Below are positions 1-12,800 of a DNA stretch of 64,000 bases, piece by piece. Position numbers and translations under genes: made by a program. Position 1 is the first letter of the stretch; each line of letters begins with the position of its first letter. The stretch covers positions 2,670,033-2,734,032 of the forward strand of contig ML679973.1 of assembly GCA_007922225.1 (NCBI GenBank). Reading direction: 5' to 3'. The stretch comes from Emydura subglobosa (Eukaryota; Chordata; Testudines; Chelidae). Below the pieces are notes generated by a model, which was not told the origin of the DNA, ran no database searches, and saw nothing but the letters and a program-made list of their open reading frames with translations.

Positions 1-1994
1 CAAACCCGACATCTTTTTGCTGTGAGATCTGGTAAGAGTACAGCGTCCTCAGTGCAAGGGTCTGTTAGCCCCTCACTGAAACTGAGCTGAGTTTTTTGGT
101 TGGCATCTCTGGAGGAAGCAGGACCCTGGAAGGGACACAGCCCCCAGGGCCAGTGGAGAGAGGCCAGCTCAGGTCAGCCTGATTGACAGGGCGGGCAGGC
201 TAATGAGGGAGCCAGGAGGGCGGGGATTGGGGGGGGGCATTCTGTCATCCCTGTGAGCTGGAGCTGCCTGGGCCTGTGCCTGCCTAGGCAGAGCTAAGGA
301 CAGAGCAGCCAGTGACTGGGGGGGAAGCCAGAGAAGAAGCCCAGGGAGCTGAGCTGAGCTGAGCAGACCCACAGCAGCAGAGCCAAGGGGCATCCCAGAG
401 AGCTGAGCAGAGCCGAGCCGAGCAGAGCTGCACTGAGGCAGAGCAGAGCCGGAGCTGGGGCCGGAGCTGTCTGGAGCCGGGTGCAGTGAGCGGGTGCAGT
501 GAGTGAGCAGCTGGGGAGCGCGAGGGGGACCCCGGGCAGGCCCTGGCGCAGGGAGACGCCACCAGCCCAGAGGCTGCACAGGCCAGGCTCAGAGGGGGAC
601 TGTGACCCCGACAGGGGCTGACACTGGGGAGAAGGGCCCTGCCCCCCTAGAGCCTGGGGGGCACATGGCCACTGCCAGAGCGAGTGTCTGACTCTCTGCA
701 TCCCTGCAGCGCGGGCAGGGGCCTGCGACGTGTGACACAGACTGTGAACCTCCCTGACACCCAGAGACGCTGGGTGTGGTGCCCCGGGCCAGGGGGCAGT
801 GCTGGGTGTTTGCCTTTAACCTCCCCCCTCTTTTCTTACTTTGTATTTGATGTTTGGTTGCTGTGTGTGTAACACATTGTGTTGCTCTGCGCTGTGTGCA
901 GTGATCAGTGGGGCAGGGAGGGGCCCAGGGCAGAGTTAGACCCCGGAGTGGGGACACCCTCGCCCTGCCCTAAGGGAGCACGGCAAGATTGGGGGTTGAG
1001 CCCCAGGAATCCTGGGCCCAGCCTTGTCGGGGTTACAGGGACCCCATCACACAGGAGGGTGGGAGGGGAGCCCTCGAGGTCAGGTGGGCCTCTGCGTAAA
1101 GAGAGTGGGGGCAAGGACTCAGATCCTTTTATTAGCCAACTGCACTGGGGCAGTGTATGAGCCAGGAACGTTCCCCAGAACAGCGGGCCCATTCCCCGCT
1201 TACATAGAGCCAGGGTTAAAATAAGCTTCCTGTTCAGTGCAGCTCACGCAGAGACAGCCGAGTTCCTCCGGAATAAAATGGACCCGTCTCCCCCCGTTAC
1301 AAAGGAGAGGGGGGGTTTCGAGTCTCCACCTGCGGCGTTGTGTTCTCCGCAGGGGGCGTTGTGGACTTTAAAGAAAACCCACTAAAATACCCGGTGATAA
1401 ACGGGAGATATTCACCGCCCAAAACTGACTGCAGAGAACCACTCAGTCCCTTTGTCAGGGCCTCATTCATGCTGCATTAACATGCTGGGCGTCTGGCCGC
1501 CGTGCGGTGATGGCTGCAGTACTAATCCAAAGGAATCTCTCTCCAGCACCCCTCCTCCCACCGCCCCCAGGGCGCGAACGAGAACAGCTTCCAACCCAAG
1601 GGGTCTATGCCTTCCCTAGAGGGCACTGGAGAAGAGGACACAGCTCCGAGGCTGGGGACGGTGGCACCCGCCTGCTCTCGGGAAAGATTCGCCACAGCTG
1701 CGCCCCAGGCAGACCGCGCAGTCGCATGCGCGCCAAGCCTGTGGACGGCTCGGAACGCAGTTGCCAGGGGGCTTGCTGCATCCGTTCCGGAAGGAAAAAA
1801 AAATATTGCTCGAGCCCCAGCACCTCTTTCATTACAAAGCACGCACTGGCAGCTGCCCACCCCCCGAGGAGGGGCCCATGGTCATCTCTCAGTTCAGACC
1901 CAGCAAGGAATCCAGCCACAAGACTCTCTCTGCTCGCTCAGGATGCAGTCAGCCTCCTCCCCGGCCCACGTCCAAGCGGGGGCATGCTCCATAC
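1..1994. other. Part of SIDT1 intron 16; GC-rich, no exon found
   Basis: No SIDT1-like exon is visible on the minus strand and no plausible gene on the plus strand. The first about 1.3 kb is G-rich and looks like repeat-derived DNA that I could not assign to a family. It includes the GAGCT/GAGCC tract listed separately. The long open frames here reflect low stop-codon density in GC-rich sequence. Confidence 0.6.
340..500. repeat. Imperfect GAGCTGAGC / GAGCAGAGC short tandem tract
   Basis: Runs of 5-6 bp units (GAGCT, GAGCA, GAGCC) repeat imperfectly from about 345 to 430 and again less regularly to about 500, ending with GGGTGCAGTGAG-type units. This is low-complexity DNA inside intron 16. 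Confidence 0.6.
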
Positions 1995-2118
1995 CAGCGT
2001 GTAGCTGTCTTTGGCTTCCAGCGAATGGCGGTGGAGAATGTCTCTGCGCAACACGATCAGCAGGAAGAGGAAGCCCAGCAGCACGTGGCCCACGTTGCTA
2101 AGGATGTTGTTGAAAGCG
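1995..2118 (-). CDS. SIDT1: SIDT1 exon 16 (codons 488-529): TM3; last exon in the window
   Basis: Acceptor CCGCAG, donor CTG|GTATGG. It encodes '[20 protein letters not shown]' and '[21 protein letters not shown]'. TM3 is about residues 493-511, followed by a basic cytosolic stretch. The end 'SYTL' differs from the human 'IFAV' at the same place as I recall it, but the donor and phase are as expected. The next exon, starting at the conserved 'EYGIPKHFG', must lie left of position 1. Confidence 0.96.
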
Positions 2119-3832
2119 CTGCGGGGAGGGGGTCCCCCAAAGAGAGAGGGGAGGGATTGGTGGGGAGAGAATGCAGATTTTAACACCCCTGAGGACATCT
2201 TCCGATACCCAGCGTGGTCCACCCAGGCAGTAATTCCATAGATTTTAAAGCCAGAAGTGCCCACCCTGATCATTAGTCTGCTCCCCCACACGACACAGGC
2301 CACAGACTTTCATCCAGATTAAACTAAACCAATGGTAAAAGATCAGGGGAAAGGCTTGGTTCAGCAGGGCGAAGGCTCCCGCCCCCCAGCAGTCCAAGGA
2401 TTCGGCCGAGGTCTCCAAACAGGGCTTGATTTTACACCCTCAACGTGCTGTAACATCCAGGTTCAGCAGATTCAGCCTGGCTCAATGGTTTAACCCCTTC
2501 TCTGCTGAACTCCTATCCCTCCGAGCCCTTCTGCGCTGCTGTTTGCAACGGATCATTTCTCTGAATTAAAGGTCTGACCTGGACTCGCTTGTACCATCAC
2601 TGCTCACTCGCACACACGCGAAAAGGTCTGAAAAGCGTAGGAGATCTTAACCGCACTTTGGTGGCTTTGCCCGGGTGCCCCATGCTACATTTTCCCTGGA
2701 TGTCTCTCATACAACTCAGTGGAAAGCCGCCCCCAGCAACTGCACAAAGAAGCCCCAGTCCCATCCTTGAATTTACAGTGACCTCACAAACTTGGCAGGT
2801 AAAAAAAATCTTGCATTTCCTGCCTCCATCCCATCGGTATTTCAGAAAGGCGGCGCCCTCCCAGCATGCACCACCAAGAGGATGTATCTCCAATCCAGGT
2901 GAGCTAGCGGGTGAAGGGGTACAAAGGATTCACTCACCTCAGGACCCCCAGAGGATGAGCACAGAGGAAGTTATAGTAGCAGATATCCTGGTTGCCGGTT
3001 ACGTTCACCACCTGCAGCGTGGGGGTGGGAAGGGAAGAGAACTGGTGTTAGCTGGCCCACTCTGCACTTAATCCCAGCTCGGAGAAGGAGGGCAAAGGGA
3101 ACCAGAGCAGTGTAGAATTAGCATTTCACAGCAGTAGTCAAACCACCCGACTGCAACCTCACCTAGTGTAATGTCAGTCACAATCCACCCACACTTAACA
3201 GACACGTCGTGACCAGAGTGTCTCCGTGCTCCTGGAACCTGGAGACAGAATTCAAGGCACATACACGGCCTGGCTCTTGAAAACCCCTCTTGTCCTGCTG
3301 GGTGTGTGTCTTCTTTTAAAGAGACACAAGATGACTTGTAAAGATCCAGGGCTGGAACACAGAGGTGTCTGCACCTCTCTGACCACTGGAGGGAGCTGCT
3401 CCAGGGTTTCCATCACTGGCTAGTCCAGTTTCAGCTGCCAGCCCATGCTTCAGACAGAGCCTCAGGGGCCATCTGCTGAATCCAGACTTCCAGTCCGTAG
3501 CATTTGCTTTTTTAAACTCTGTTTAATTAGCCTGGCGGTTTATGTGCTTTGGGCCACGGGGCAGGTGAGTTTGGGTGCCAACACTTTGGAAACAGGTATG
3601 GCTGTATTGAGAGTCACTGCCTCGTGGCCAGATCCAGACAATAGTGACTCAAAATGTACTCGGGAGGACTGCTTCGCCCCTGCAAAGGAACAGTCAAAGT
3701 GAAGAGTGAGTCTCCTGGGTGCACAAGAGATGGAACTGTCTCAGTGACTTGCCAAATGAAACTGGAATTTGCTCCTGGAAAACTTCAGGCTGGTGACAAC
3801 AAATCTCAGTGTAAAACACAGTTCTCTCACCA

Positions 3833-3877
<45 letters not shown>

Positions 3878-6800
3878 CCCCCCCGAGAGGAACAGGGAGA
3901 GAGAGAAATAGATCTGCGTGGGCACTCCATAACATTGCGACGCACTCAAGTGTCATGGCGAGGGCTGTCTAAGATAATACAGTGTCTGAGTAAGGACTGA
4001 GACAAACAGGATCCCCGCCCCCCTCAAAAGCAAACCAACCATCCAGATGCTGACGCTGGTGGGGCTGGAAGACTTGCCGAGTTCACCATTTGTGGGGCTG
4101 ACCTGAGAAGTCCTGAGCAGGGCACCTTCCAGCTGCCCTGCCAGGAGCTCGCACTGGATTTGCACTGGATGGATGCAGGAAGCACCGTGAGGCTCACAAA
4201 TGACAGCAGTTAAAAGAATTCAAACCCCGCACACACACCCCCTAGATAGTGCTGGATTCTGAGGTTATCTTCTTTGCCAAACCCCAGAGAGCATTAGGGG
4301 AAGAACAGAGGCCAAGCCTAGGGAGCACTCACCGTTTGGTACGTGATGACCAACTGGATCACCGGCAGTGCATAGAACACAGCAATCGTGATGATGTTCC
4401 TGCAGAGGGGGAGTAGGCAGCAGTTACACACAGCAACGCGGCCATCTGCGTGCAGAGTCCGGGCTCTGCTTGTGTGTCTCCCTTGTCTCTTTAAGGGGAA
4501 GTGTGGTGTCTGGTGGGTAGAGCCGTGGATTGGAAGTCAGAACTCCTGGGTTCTTTTCCCAGATCTACCCCTAGCTTGCTGTGTCTCCTCAGGGAAGTGA
4601 ATTACCCTTCACGTGACCCCATATGTCAAGTGTGGATAACGACACATCTACCTCCCAGAGGAATAACAGAGATTCTTGGGTGGAAGGCACTGGAGAGAGG
4701 CAAAGCTGTCACCCGGTTATTTTCCACACAGGCATACAGGCAAGTGGTTGTTCTGCACCCCTTTAAAGCATTCAGAATGAAGACCCACAGTGCTCACTGC
4801 TATAGCGCCTGTGTGCCAGGAACTCATGGTACGTATTCTTCCCTCCCCTCCACAGGGACGCTTCACCTTTGACTAGGCTTTATGGCAGCTCCGGAAATGG
4901 CAGCCCTCCCACAGAGCAGCCAGGAGGGGAGACTGCTCCAGCCAGCACCTGGAGGAAGCTGTGGGCATGGAGGGAACAGTTCCAAATGGAAGACCAGCTC
5001 AAGAAAACATAATCTGAGCACCAGGCACTAGCTCTTCAGAACCAGAAGAACGATACATGAATGCCATCACAGCGATTGTGTGATTGAAGAGCAAGCAGAT
5101 GTCTGGTTGTAGGCACCTCCTTTTGACTTTCCATCCCCCAGACCCTCCACTTGCCTTCCAGCATATTACTCCTCCAACTTCTGGAGCCCTACAGATCCTT
5201 CCCTCACATCTCCCCATCTCCCCGCAGCACTTCCTTCCTGTCTGAAACCTCAGCTTCTGTGGCTGGCCCCAGAGGACACTTCCACATTAAGACTGGGATT
5301 TGCAGTGGCAGCTAAAGGAGCACTGGATACCATTGTACTTCAGCTGGACCGCTAGCATCTGGACACCTTCCTTTGACCTACATATCACCCCATCCAACCG
5401 GAGCAGCTCTCATTTCTGCTACTAGCCACTTGATCTTCAGTTTAAGAAAGAAAACCAAACACCAGATCTTTTCCAGCTCCACCCAGCATGGCGTTCAGAC
5501 CAAGCCTGGTGTGAAGGGACCAGCATCAGAGCCACAAAAAAACAAAAAACATCAAAACTGAAGTCTGGGGCTTTCAAGTGGTGCTGGGTAGATTTGTGTC
5601 ATAAATTCTGGAGGGTAGTGGGCACCCTGTCCTCCCACTAACCCAGGGCTCTTAACCAACTCCTTCCCACAGCACTGCAGCTCTTCGTGGAGCTGAAGCG
5701 TAACTCAGAGACGGAAACAAGTGTTTCATACCACATCTCCGAACATCCAAGCGTGCACTACAGCCAACAGCCACATTGCCCTTTCACCAAGCCAGCTTCA
5801 CAGCTGCTGTTCAACTAGCCCCCAGCCAACAGCCCTTAAAATAGATACAGGTTTCAGGCCCTAGGGGCAGGCATAAATGGGGAATGGCAGAAGGTCAGAC
5901 ATGTGGGGCTGCAGGGTCTGGGCCGCAGTGACTTACTCCTTGGTCTTACTTACTTATAGTAATAGGTGAAGTCTGGCGTGACGTAATGAAGAACAGATGA
6001 ATACACAGTGTGAATTTGCTCAGCTGTCCATGCATACAGATGGTCACAAGGCCTTGTGTGCACTCCTAAATACGTGTGCACATGCCCACGCTCACCACAT
6101 ACTTCAAATGTGGACTTATACATCAGAGTTACCAGAACTGTAGCTGGGAACTTAGACTGGTGCTTAAAAAGTGAACGTGCGCCTCTAAGTGGGTCCCCAA
6201 ATGAGGGATCCGGAAACCCAATTTAAGGGCCCACATTTGAAGACTGGGCCCAGATTTAGGGACTGTAGCTCTGTCTGTCTGTCTGTCCTCTACTTACCAG
6301 AAATAAATTTTGTATTTTTTGCTGACAATTCTCCGATCCTTCCTGGACAAGTCTGATAGGTAGAGGAACATCTGCAATATAACAATATAAGGAGAATTCA
6401 CGAGGGAGAAGGAAATCTTTAGAAAACTTGAATGCATTTTGATTATCCAAGTGAATGGGTAAAGCTTGTCCTTTCCCTACAGAAACTCTTGAGATTCTCG
6501 GAGGAAGAAAGCCCAGGACATCCCTGAATAAAAGCCCAGACTCTCTCTGACAAAACAAAGAACTTTAAAAATGACAATCAGTAGAATTTCCAGTAATCCA
6601 GTATTCAAATCAAGTTCCATATGGAGACAGATCACGGGACAATTCATCCCCGCTGTCACAATGGGTGTACTCATGGAGTTGCACCAGGGGTTAATCTGAG
6701 CAACTGTAAGTACTGGGGACAGAAGGGAAGGCAGCTTGTAAGAGACATTTCTTTGGATCTGGAATGTTTGTATCAGTCTCTTGGTTCCTTGTCTTATCTG

Positions 6801-9800
6801 CACCCACAAACTGGTATCCCTCATCCTCATTCTCTATGGTTATGGCTCTCCTCAGGTATCTGTATCCATCACCAGCCACCTGCTTTCTTCCTCCACCACT
6901 TCAGCCCCTTCATTTGTTTTCCTCACATTGCACCATCCTCACTGAAGCAGCAGATCTCCAGTTTGCTAAATGATGCTGTTCATTTTAGCCTTTAATAGCA
7001 CTGGTTTTCTATCAGGGCTCTGGGAAAACTTTCCAGGTTTAGGAGGATTATTAAATACATTAATCTGAATCTTAGTTCGATGAAGGACACTAATCCACAC
7101 TTAGAGGAACAGAGCTAAAAAGAGATACAGTCACCACCAATAAATGCTTGGAATCATGGCGTTGGCCCCACCACACAGCGCGTTGCATAAGGACACAACA
7201 CCAGCCATACCTTGGTGCGGATGACATTCTTATCACTTTCAATTTCAGGCATGGTGTCAAAATCACTCTCCTCCTCCACAGAGCTGTCTGTGTCGGAACC
7301 AGCCGGGAGCCCATGCTCCGGGGATGATAACTGCCGGCCACCACTGGAGCTCGACTCATCTGGAAATGAGGAAGGAAGGGCTCACGTTAAAGGGTAAATC
7401 CCTCCGTACGCAGAAACAAAGGAGTGTTCACAATCCCAGGAGCTTCTGATGGAGCACGCAAAGACCAAGGAAGAGGTTGTTAGATGGTACGGCCCTCCCT
7501 GGGAATTCCAACAAAATTCTGATCTAGGCTACAGAAACACTCAGCTCTGCACACTCGTAGTCCGCCCCGCCGCTCTTCCTAGCATTTTCCCTCTCGCCCT
7601 CTTTCATTTCCACTTGCTTGTTACCGGCCTGGCCCCTGTGGGATCGGGAGTCAGAGATGCACTAGCCAGCTGCACAGCTGTTGTTTGGTGTTAGTGAGGC
7701 CTCGGGGTACTGCCCTGCAGATGCAGGTTGCGTGTCAAGCTTTTCTAAAAGGAGCTTTGAAACAAAAGAGAAGAAAGTGGAATCCTCTAACCCAGGGAGA
7801 GAGCCAGACGCCTGTCATGTTTCCTGAAGCAGGTGGGAACACGAACGGTCCCAAGCACAGCCTCACCCATCGGGTGGTTGGTTGGACTTGCCTGTACCTG
7901 GCGTTGTGTCTGCCCAGGCTGTGAGCCAGCAATTTGCCCATGGAGGCTCAGGGCAGCCCTGTGGACAGAGCGTGGTGACTGTGGTGCTTGGAGAGGCAGA
8001 GGAGAGCGGTGGCAGGGCTCTCTCGCTCACTTATTTGAGAGCCTTAAGGGACCCTTCTGAATTGCCCAGATACTCTTAAGAGCAGGAAAACAGCCTGTGT
8101 GAGCAGGGAGTCTTTCCCCATGGAGCTGGAGTTAGATCTGGGTCAGAACATATCCCAGAGGAAAGCCCTGAGCTCTGATTCAACTTCACTTCCCAAAGCC
8201 TCATGTTATTCCTTGCACCAGATAAGTGCCTGGTTCTGCCGGTCTTTCCCAGCAGATATCACACACCTGCCGGCTGGAAGCGGAGTGCCATTTTTAAGAA
8301 CTAGAGCGCGTCCTTCCTGCAGGAATTGGTCAGGGAAGCAACTGCACTAAGCACCTGCAGCAGGAATTAAAGATTCCACACTGCCGAGCAAAAACACAGC
8401 CACCATCTTCTCCAACATCAGTTCAAAAACCTCAGGCTCCCAGGCCCCCGTGGCCTCATCTACGCCAGCAGGTAGGAGACCAGGCCCCTGTGTCTTGGCC
8501 CTGGAGCTGCAGAGCCTGGCAGTTCGTGGAGAGAGCAGCAGAGTGGCCTTTGGTTAGCATTGACCTCTCCAGGGCAACATGGAGGAAGGAACTCACAGCT
8601 CAGCCCCCTGCGGCCTGAATGGCAGCAAGGAAACCAGGGAAAACCACCCTTGGGGAAGAGGACCTGCCTAAGGCCATGGATTCCCTCCCCTCAGTCCACG
8701 CACGGATTTGTGCTCCTCCCCTTCCCCACAAGCAGTGTCTCAGAATCAGCAGGCAGCCTGTGGGGCAGAGCCTCCTCGGCGGACAATAAGAGACCTCGGG
8801 GCCCTGGCAGGGATGTGGGTCTTCTACCACACTGGCTCCTTCTCCCAGAAGCAGCTGCCCAGACAGCCCAGGTACCAGGAGGTTCCTGATGCTCTGGTTC
8901 CAGAGCGTTCCGTACCGATAGCTCCGTAGCTGCTTCCCTCGGGGGTGCCCGTCGTGATGGGATGCGAGGAAGCCACGGTGCCGGATCCTGCAACGGAAAC
9001 ACACAAGTGAAAAGCGTTTGATGTGCTCAGGCCCCATTTTAAAGAGAGAGAGACGTGGTGGAGGAGGCTCCCCAATGTGAAGAAGAGCCCCCAACTCACC
9101 CCACTGTCTGGCTTACTGTAAAGCCCAGGACTCCTTCCCTGCGCACAGGACACACCACAAACCATAGGCCCCCCACCCTGCAGAAGGCGCCTCATAAACC
9201 ACAATCCTCCGCCCTTTGTTCCGCTCACCCCCAACCCGAAGTTTGGCAAAGCCCAGGCCCCTTCCCTGTTGCCTGCAGCATTACCACCTCTTGCAATGTT
9301 AGCGTGAGTCTCATGCGGGGTGTTCCCAAAGGCTGTCGTGAATTCAAGTCTCACAAAGTTTCACCCTTGCCCAGAATGGTAGCGAATTCCTATTCCTGGC
9401 ATTGGAAAAGCCACAGCCCTCCGTGTTCTTTTAACCATGTTAGGTGAAAGCAAGGCTGATCCCAGCAAAGATGGGAACCATCTCCCATTACTAATACTGG
9501 GACAGCTTCATAAGACTCAGAATCCACCCCATCACACTGAGTTGGGGCAGGAAGAGCTGCCCCGCCAATAACCGCCTCCTTGGACATTGCTCTCCACTTC
9601 CTGAAACACATTACCCAAGTTCTCCAGCAAGCGAAGGGAGGGAAGATCCCAGGGGCAGAGGAAAACTTAAAAAGGAAAGAAAAAATCAGTGAGGAGGCGG
9701 CTCTGTTTACAAATCAGAAAGGAGCAGCACAAGTACAAGCCTCGACTGAAAGCTTTTTTCCCTCTCATGCATCTCATTTGTATAATATGTTGGGGGCAGC

Positions 9801-12800
9801 ACTTTATGCAGATGAAATGACCCAGGGAAGCCACACACGGGCTGCGGCACCGATTTCCACACAGCAATGTCAAATCACACCCATTCTTTGGGCAATCAAG
9901 AATAAAGCCAGGCTGCTCTATTTTATCTAATGCAGGATCACCAGTTTCGCTCCCAATCTCTTCTCTAGATTTACAGACACACGGCCTGCCTCCAGGTTGA
10001 CAGGGGTGGCAAGGGGCTATTGCGCCTTGTATTGGAAAGTCTAAGTGCTGGACATCATCTTGAAAACATAGCTAGATTTTTCTACCATAGTATATGAGGG
10101 CCTGAAACACATCCTAGAGTTTAAGGCCTGGAGGAATCACTATACACCAGATCGTCTAGTCCGTGGCATAGCTACAGGTGGGCCATGGCCCACCCACTTT
10201 GAAAGCAGGCCCCCCCAATCAGATTTTAAACAATTCATCCCGCATTTTTATCAGCCTCTGTAAAACGTGATTTTAAACCATCACATGCTAGTGACAAATC
10301 TCATTCATTATTTCCAAAGTGTGGGGGAAGGTTCTTTTGTGTAATTGGATAAATATAATCAAGCAGACAGGCTTTGATTGGTAAATGACACGAGGCTTGT
10401 GCCCACCCATGTCAACCACAGGCCCTGCCAAAACATCAGGTCTGGCTACGCCTCCACAGGCTGCCACCACCACCCAGCACCTGCACACTCAGCCCAGCAA
10501 CTGAAATGAGACCCAAGTACTCCAATCCAAAGGAGACTAGAGTGTTACGGGCCACAGGCAGAGGATAGGAGGGATTTAGGTGCACCAGCACCTGAGCGCT
10601 CTGCAATGGCAGGAAAATGATCAAATGAGATACCCAGACAACCCTGGCAAGTGACCCCCGCCCACACACTGCAGAGGAAGGCAAAAAACCCACCAAGGTC
10701 CCTGCCAATCTGAGCTGGGGGGAAATTCCATCTCTACCTCACATAAGGGGATCAGACCCTGAGCACATGAACAAGAGCCAGCCAGCCACGCACCTGAGAG
10801 AGAGATGGCTCACTACCACCGCAGGCCACGGAGCCACCCTACCCAATGTCCCATCTCCAGCCATGGCCACCCCTGGTGCTTCAGAGGAAGAAGATTAAAA
10901 AAAAAACCCAACCAACCATGTGCTCACTTCTTGCTACTTGTTCCCATGATTTCTAACAGTGATGGAGAGAGAGAGCCAGGTCCTCACAGGTTCTACACCG
11001 TCAAAAGGGCTAGCTTTGACTTTATTACTCTCCACTGACACATTCACTCGTCCATTAAGCTCTGGCTGGGACCTGGCACTTTGTCATTTTCTCCTTCATT
11101 TTCTTATTGCTAATAGAACATTGTCCAACTTGGACGAATTTCTGAACTGGCCCATGCATCGCAGATGGCACGTGTAGGGCAGAACACTGCATGGAGTACA
11201 AGAAACCCTTTAGCTCAATGACACCTGACCGGCATGACAAGTTGTTAGAATAGCACGATTGTCAGAGTGTTAAAGAAACAGGCTGACGTAGAATTAGCTA
11301 GGCACTGCATTTGGGGGTCGGTCCCCCATCCGTTCCTGATCTGCTACTTAGGGAGATGCCATCCTTTCTCCACAGACAGGAACAGCTTTTCCTCATTGCT
11401 TTTTGAGCAGACATCTTTTGTGGTTCCTGGTCATTTGAGGAAGTATCTTTCTTCTGCTCCCTCTTCTTTGGGGCATTGAGACAGAGGCACTTTCTACTCC
11501 AATCTCTCCTCAGTCACACTGGGCCACTCCTCTGTAAGTTTAGACTGTGCTTTGCGCTTCCCGCTTTCCATATCTAGTTTATGGCAATTGAATCTGCATG
11601 TACAAGACAGCAAGTCTTTGTCAGAGTGGGGCACGTACAGACAGGAGAGAGAAAAGCTGACTGTGCTGATGACTGGCTCAGCTTTAGATTCACCTGGCTA
11701 TTTCAGCCCCACTTCCTAGAGCAAACGTGAGTCAGTTCTGGAGATGCCAGTTTGCTCTGTAGCGAAGTGTTTGCTTTGTTGGGTGTGGGGCGGTTTGTGA
11801 CGGGACTGAGCAACTGGTTCCTCCAGCTCTCCTCTCATTCAACAAAGTCTGACGGGGAGGAGGGGCCCAAGGATAAAGACCAGCTCAAGCGGAAGGCACT
11901 GTAGAACACAAGGGAAGGAGGACACAGACGGGGTTGCAGGATATTCAAGGGATGGGGAGGAAAGACAGGCAAGAGGAGAGACAAATTGCCATGCACCCCC
12001 GTCCATGCTTTCTCAGGAGATGGTTTGGCAAGGGCCATTCCAGAGAGAGGGAGAGAAAGAGGAATGGGGTGCATTCTGGGGAGCAAGAGAAAGGGGCAGG
12101 GCAAAAGAGAATCCTGGGAAATTCCAGGGGATGGGGGCAACTGAGGGCAGGCCAGGGGTTGCTGGATATTCTGAAGGACTGGGGGCCAGAGAGGGGAGCT
12201 GAATATTACAAGGGGAGTTGAGCCGGGGGCAGGGCATCCCAGAAGGAGGAAGAGAGGGATAGTGACGCTTAACATTTATGTAGCATTTTAAAGCAAGTCA
12301 GTGAAAGAGCCAGAATGAGAACTTGGGCCCTCCAGCCTCCCACTCTTGTGTTCATTCTTCCAGACTACAGGGCAGGCAGGAGGGGAGGGCTATAGAGGGG
12401 GAAAGAAAGAGGAGAGCAACATGGACAGCATCTCGGGGAGAGGAAGAGGAGGGTGCAAGGCGGGATGAACAGGGGTAGGCAAAGGGGAGTGGGGGGGGCG
12501 AGAGAGAGAGCACACCAAGTAACTGAACAAGGCTGAGGGCCTGTCTGATCCCAGGCTCATTATCCAACTCTCCCTGGGAGCCCAGTCTCAAACCACCACC
12601 TCTGGGCTCTGTGCAGCTTCCGTATCCCCTCGTTTCTCTGGCAATGTCCGGAGCAGTGTGTTTGTCTTCCCTCTTCTGTACGGAGGTGGTTGTGCCTCAG
12701 CTTCTCTGAGCTGGATTTAGCATCTGCCTCCCCTGGAGCAGCTAATCAATCTCCAGGGACCTGGCTCCAACACAGGGAGCACAAGGAAATATTGCCCCAG

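Noticed and set aside
1..1300. Possible LTR of an endogenous retrovirus or part of another gene
   Set aside because: No matching second copy, no TG...CA ends and no gag-pol sequence in the window; left as unassigned GC-rich intron DNA.
3654..3972. Open frames with poly-His/Thr and poly-Cys/Val
   Set aside because: They are translations of the CA microsatellite.
11835..12275. 146-codon minus-strand open frame rich in Pro, Ser, Leu
   Set aside because: Complement of the purine-rich tract; composition alone explains it.
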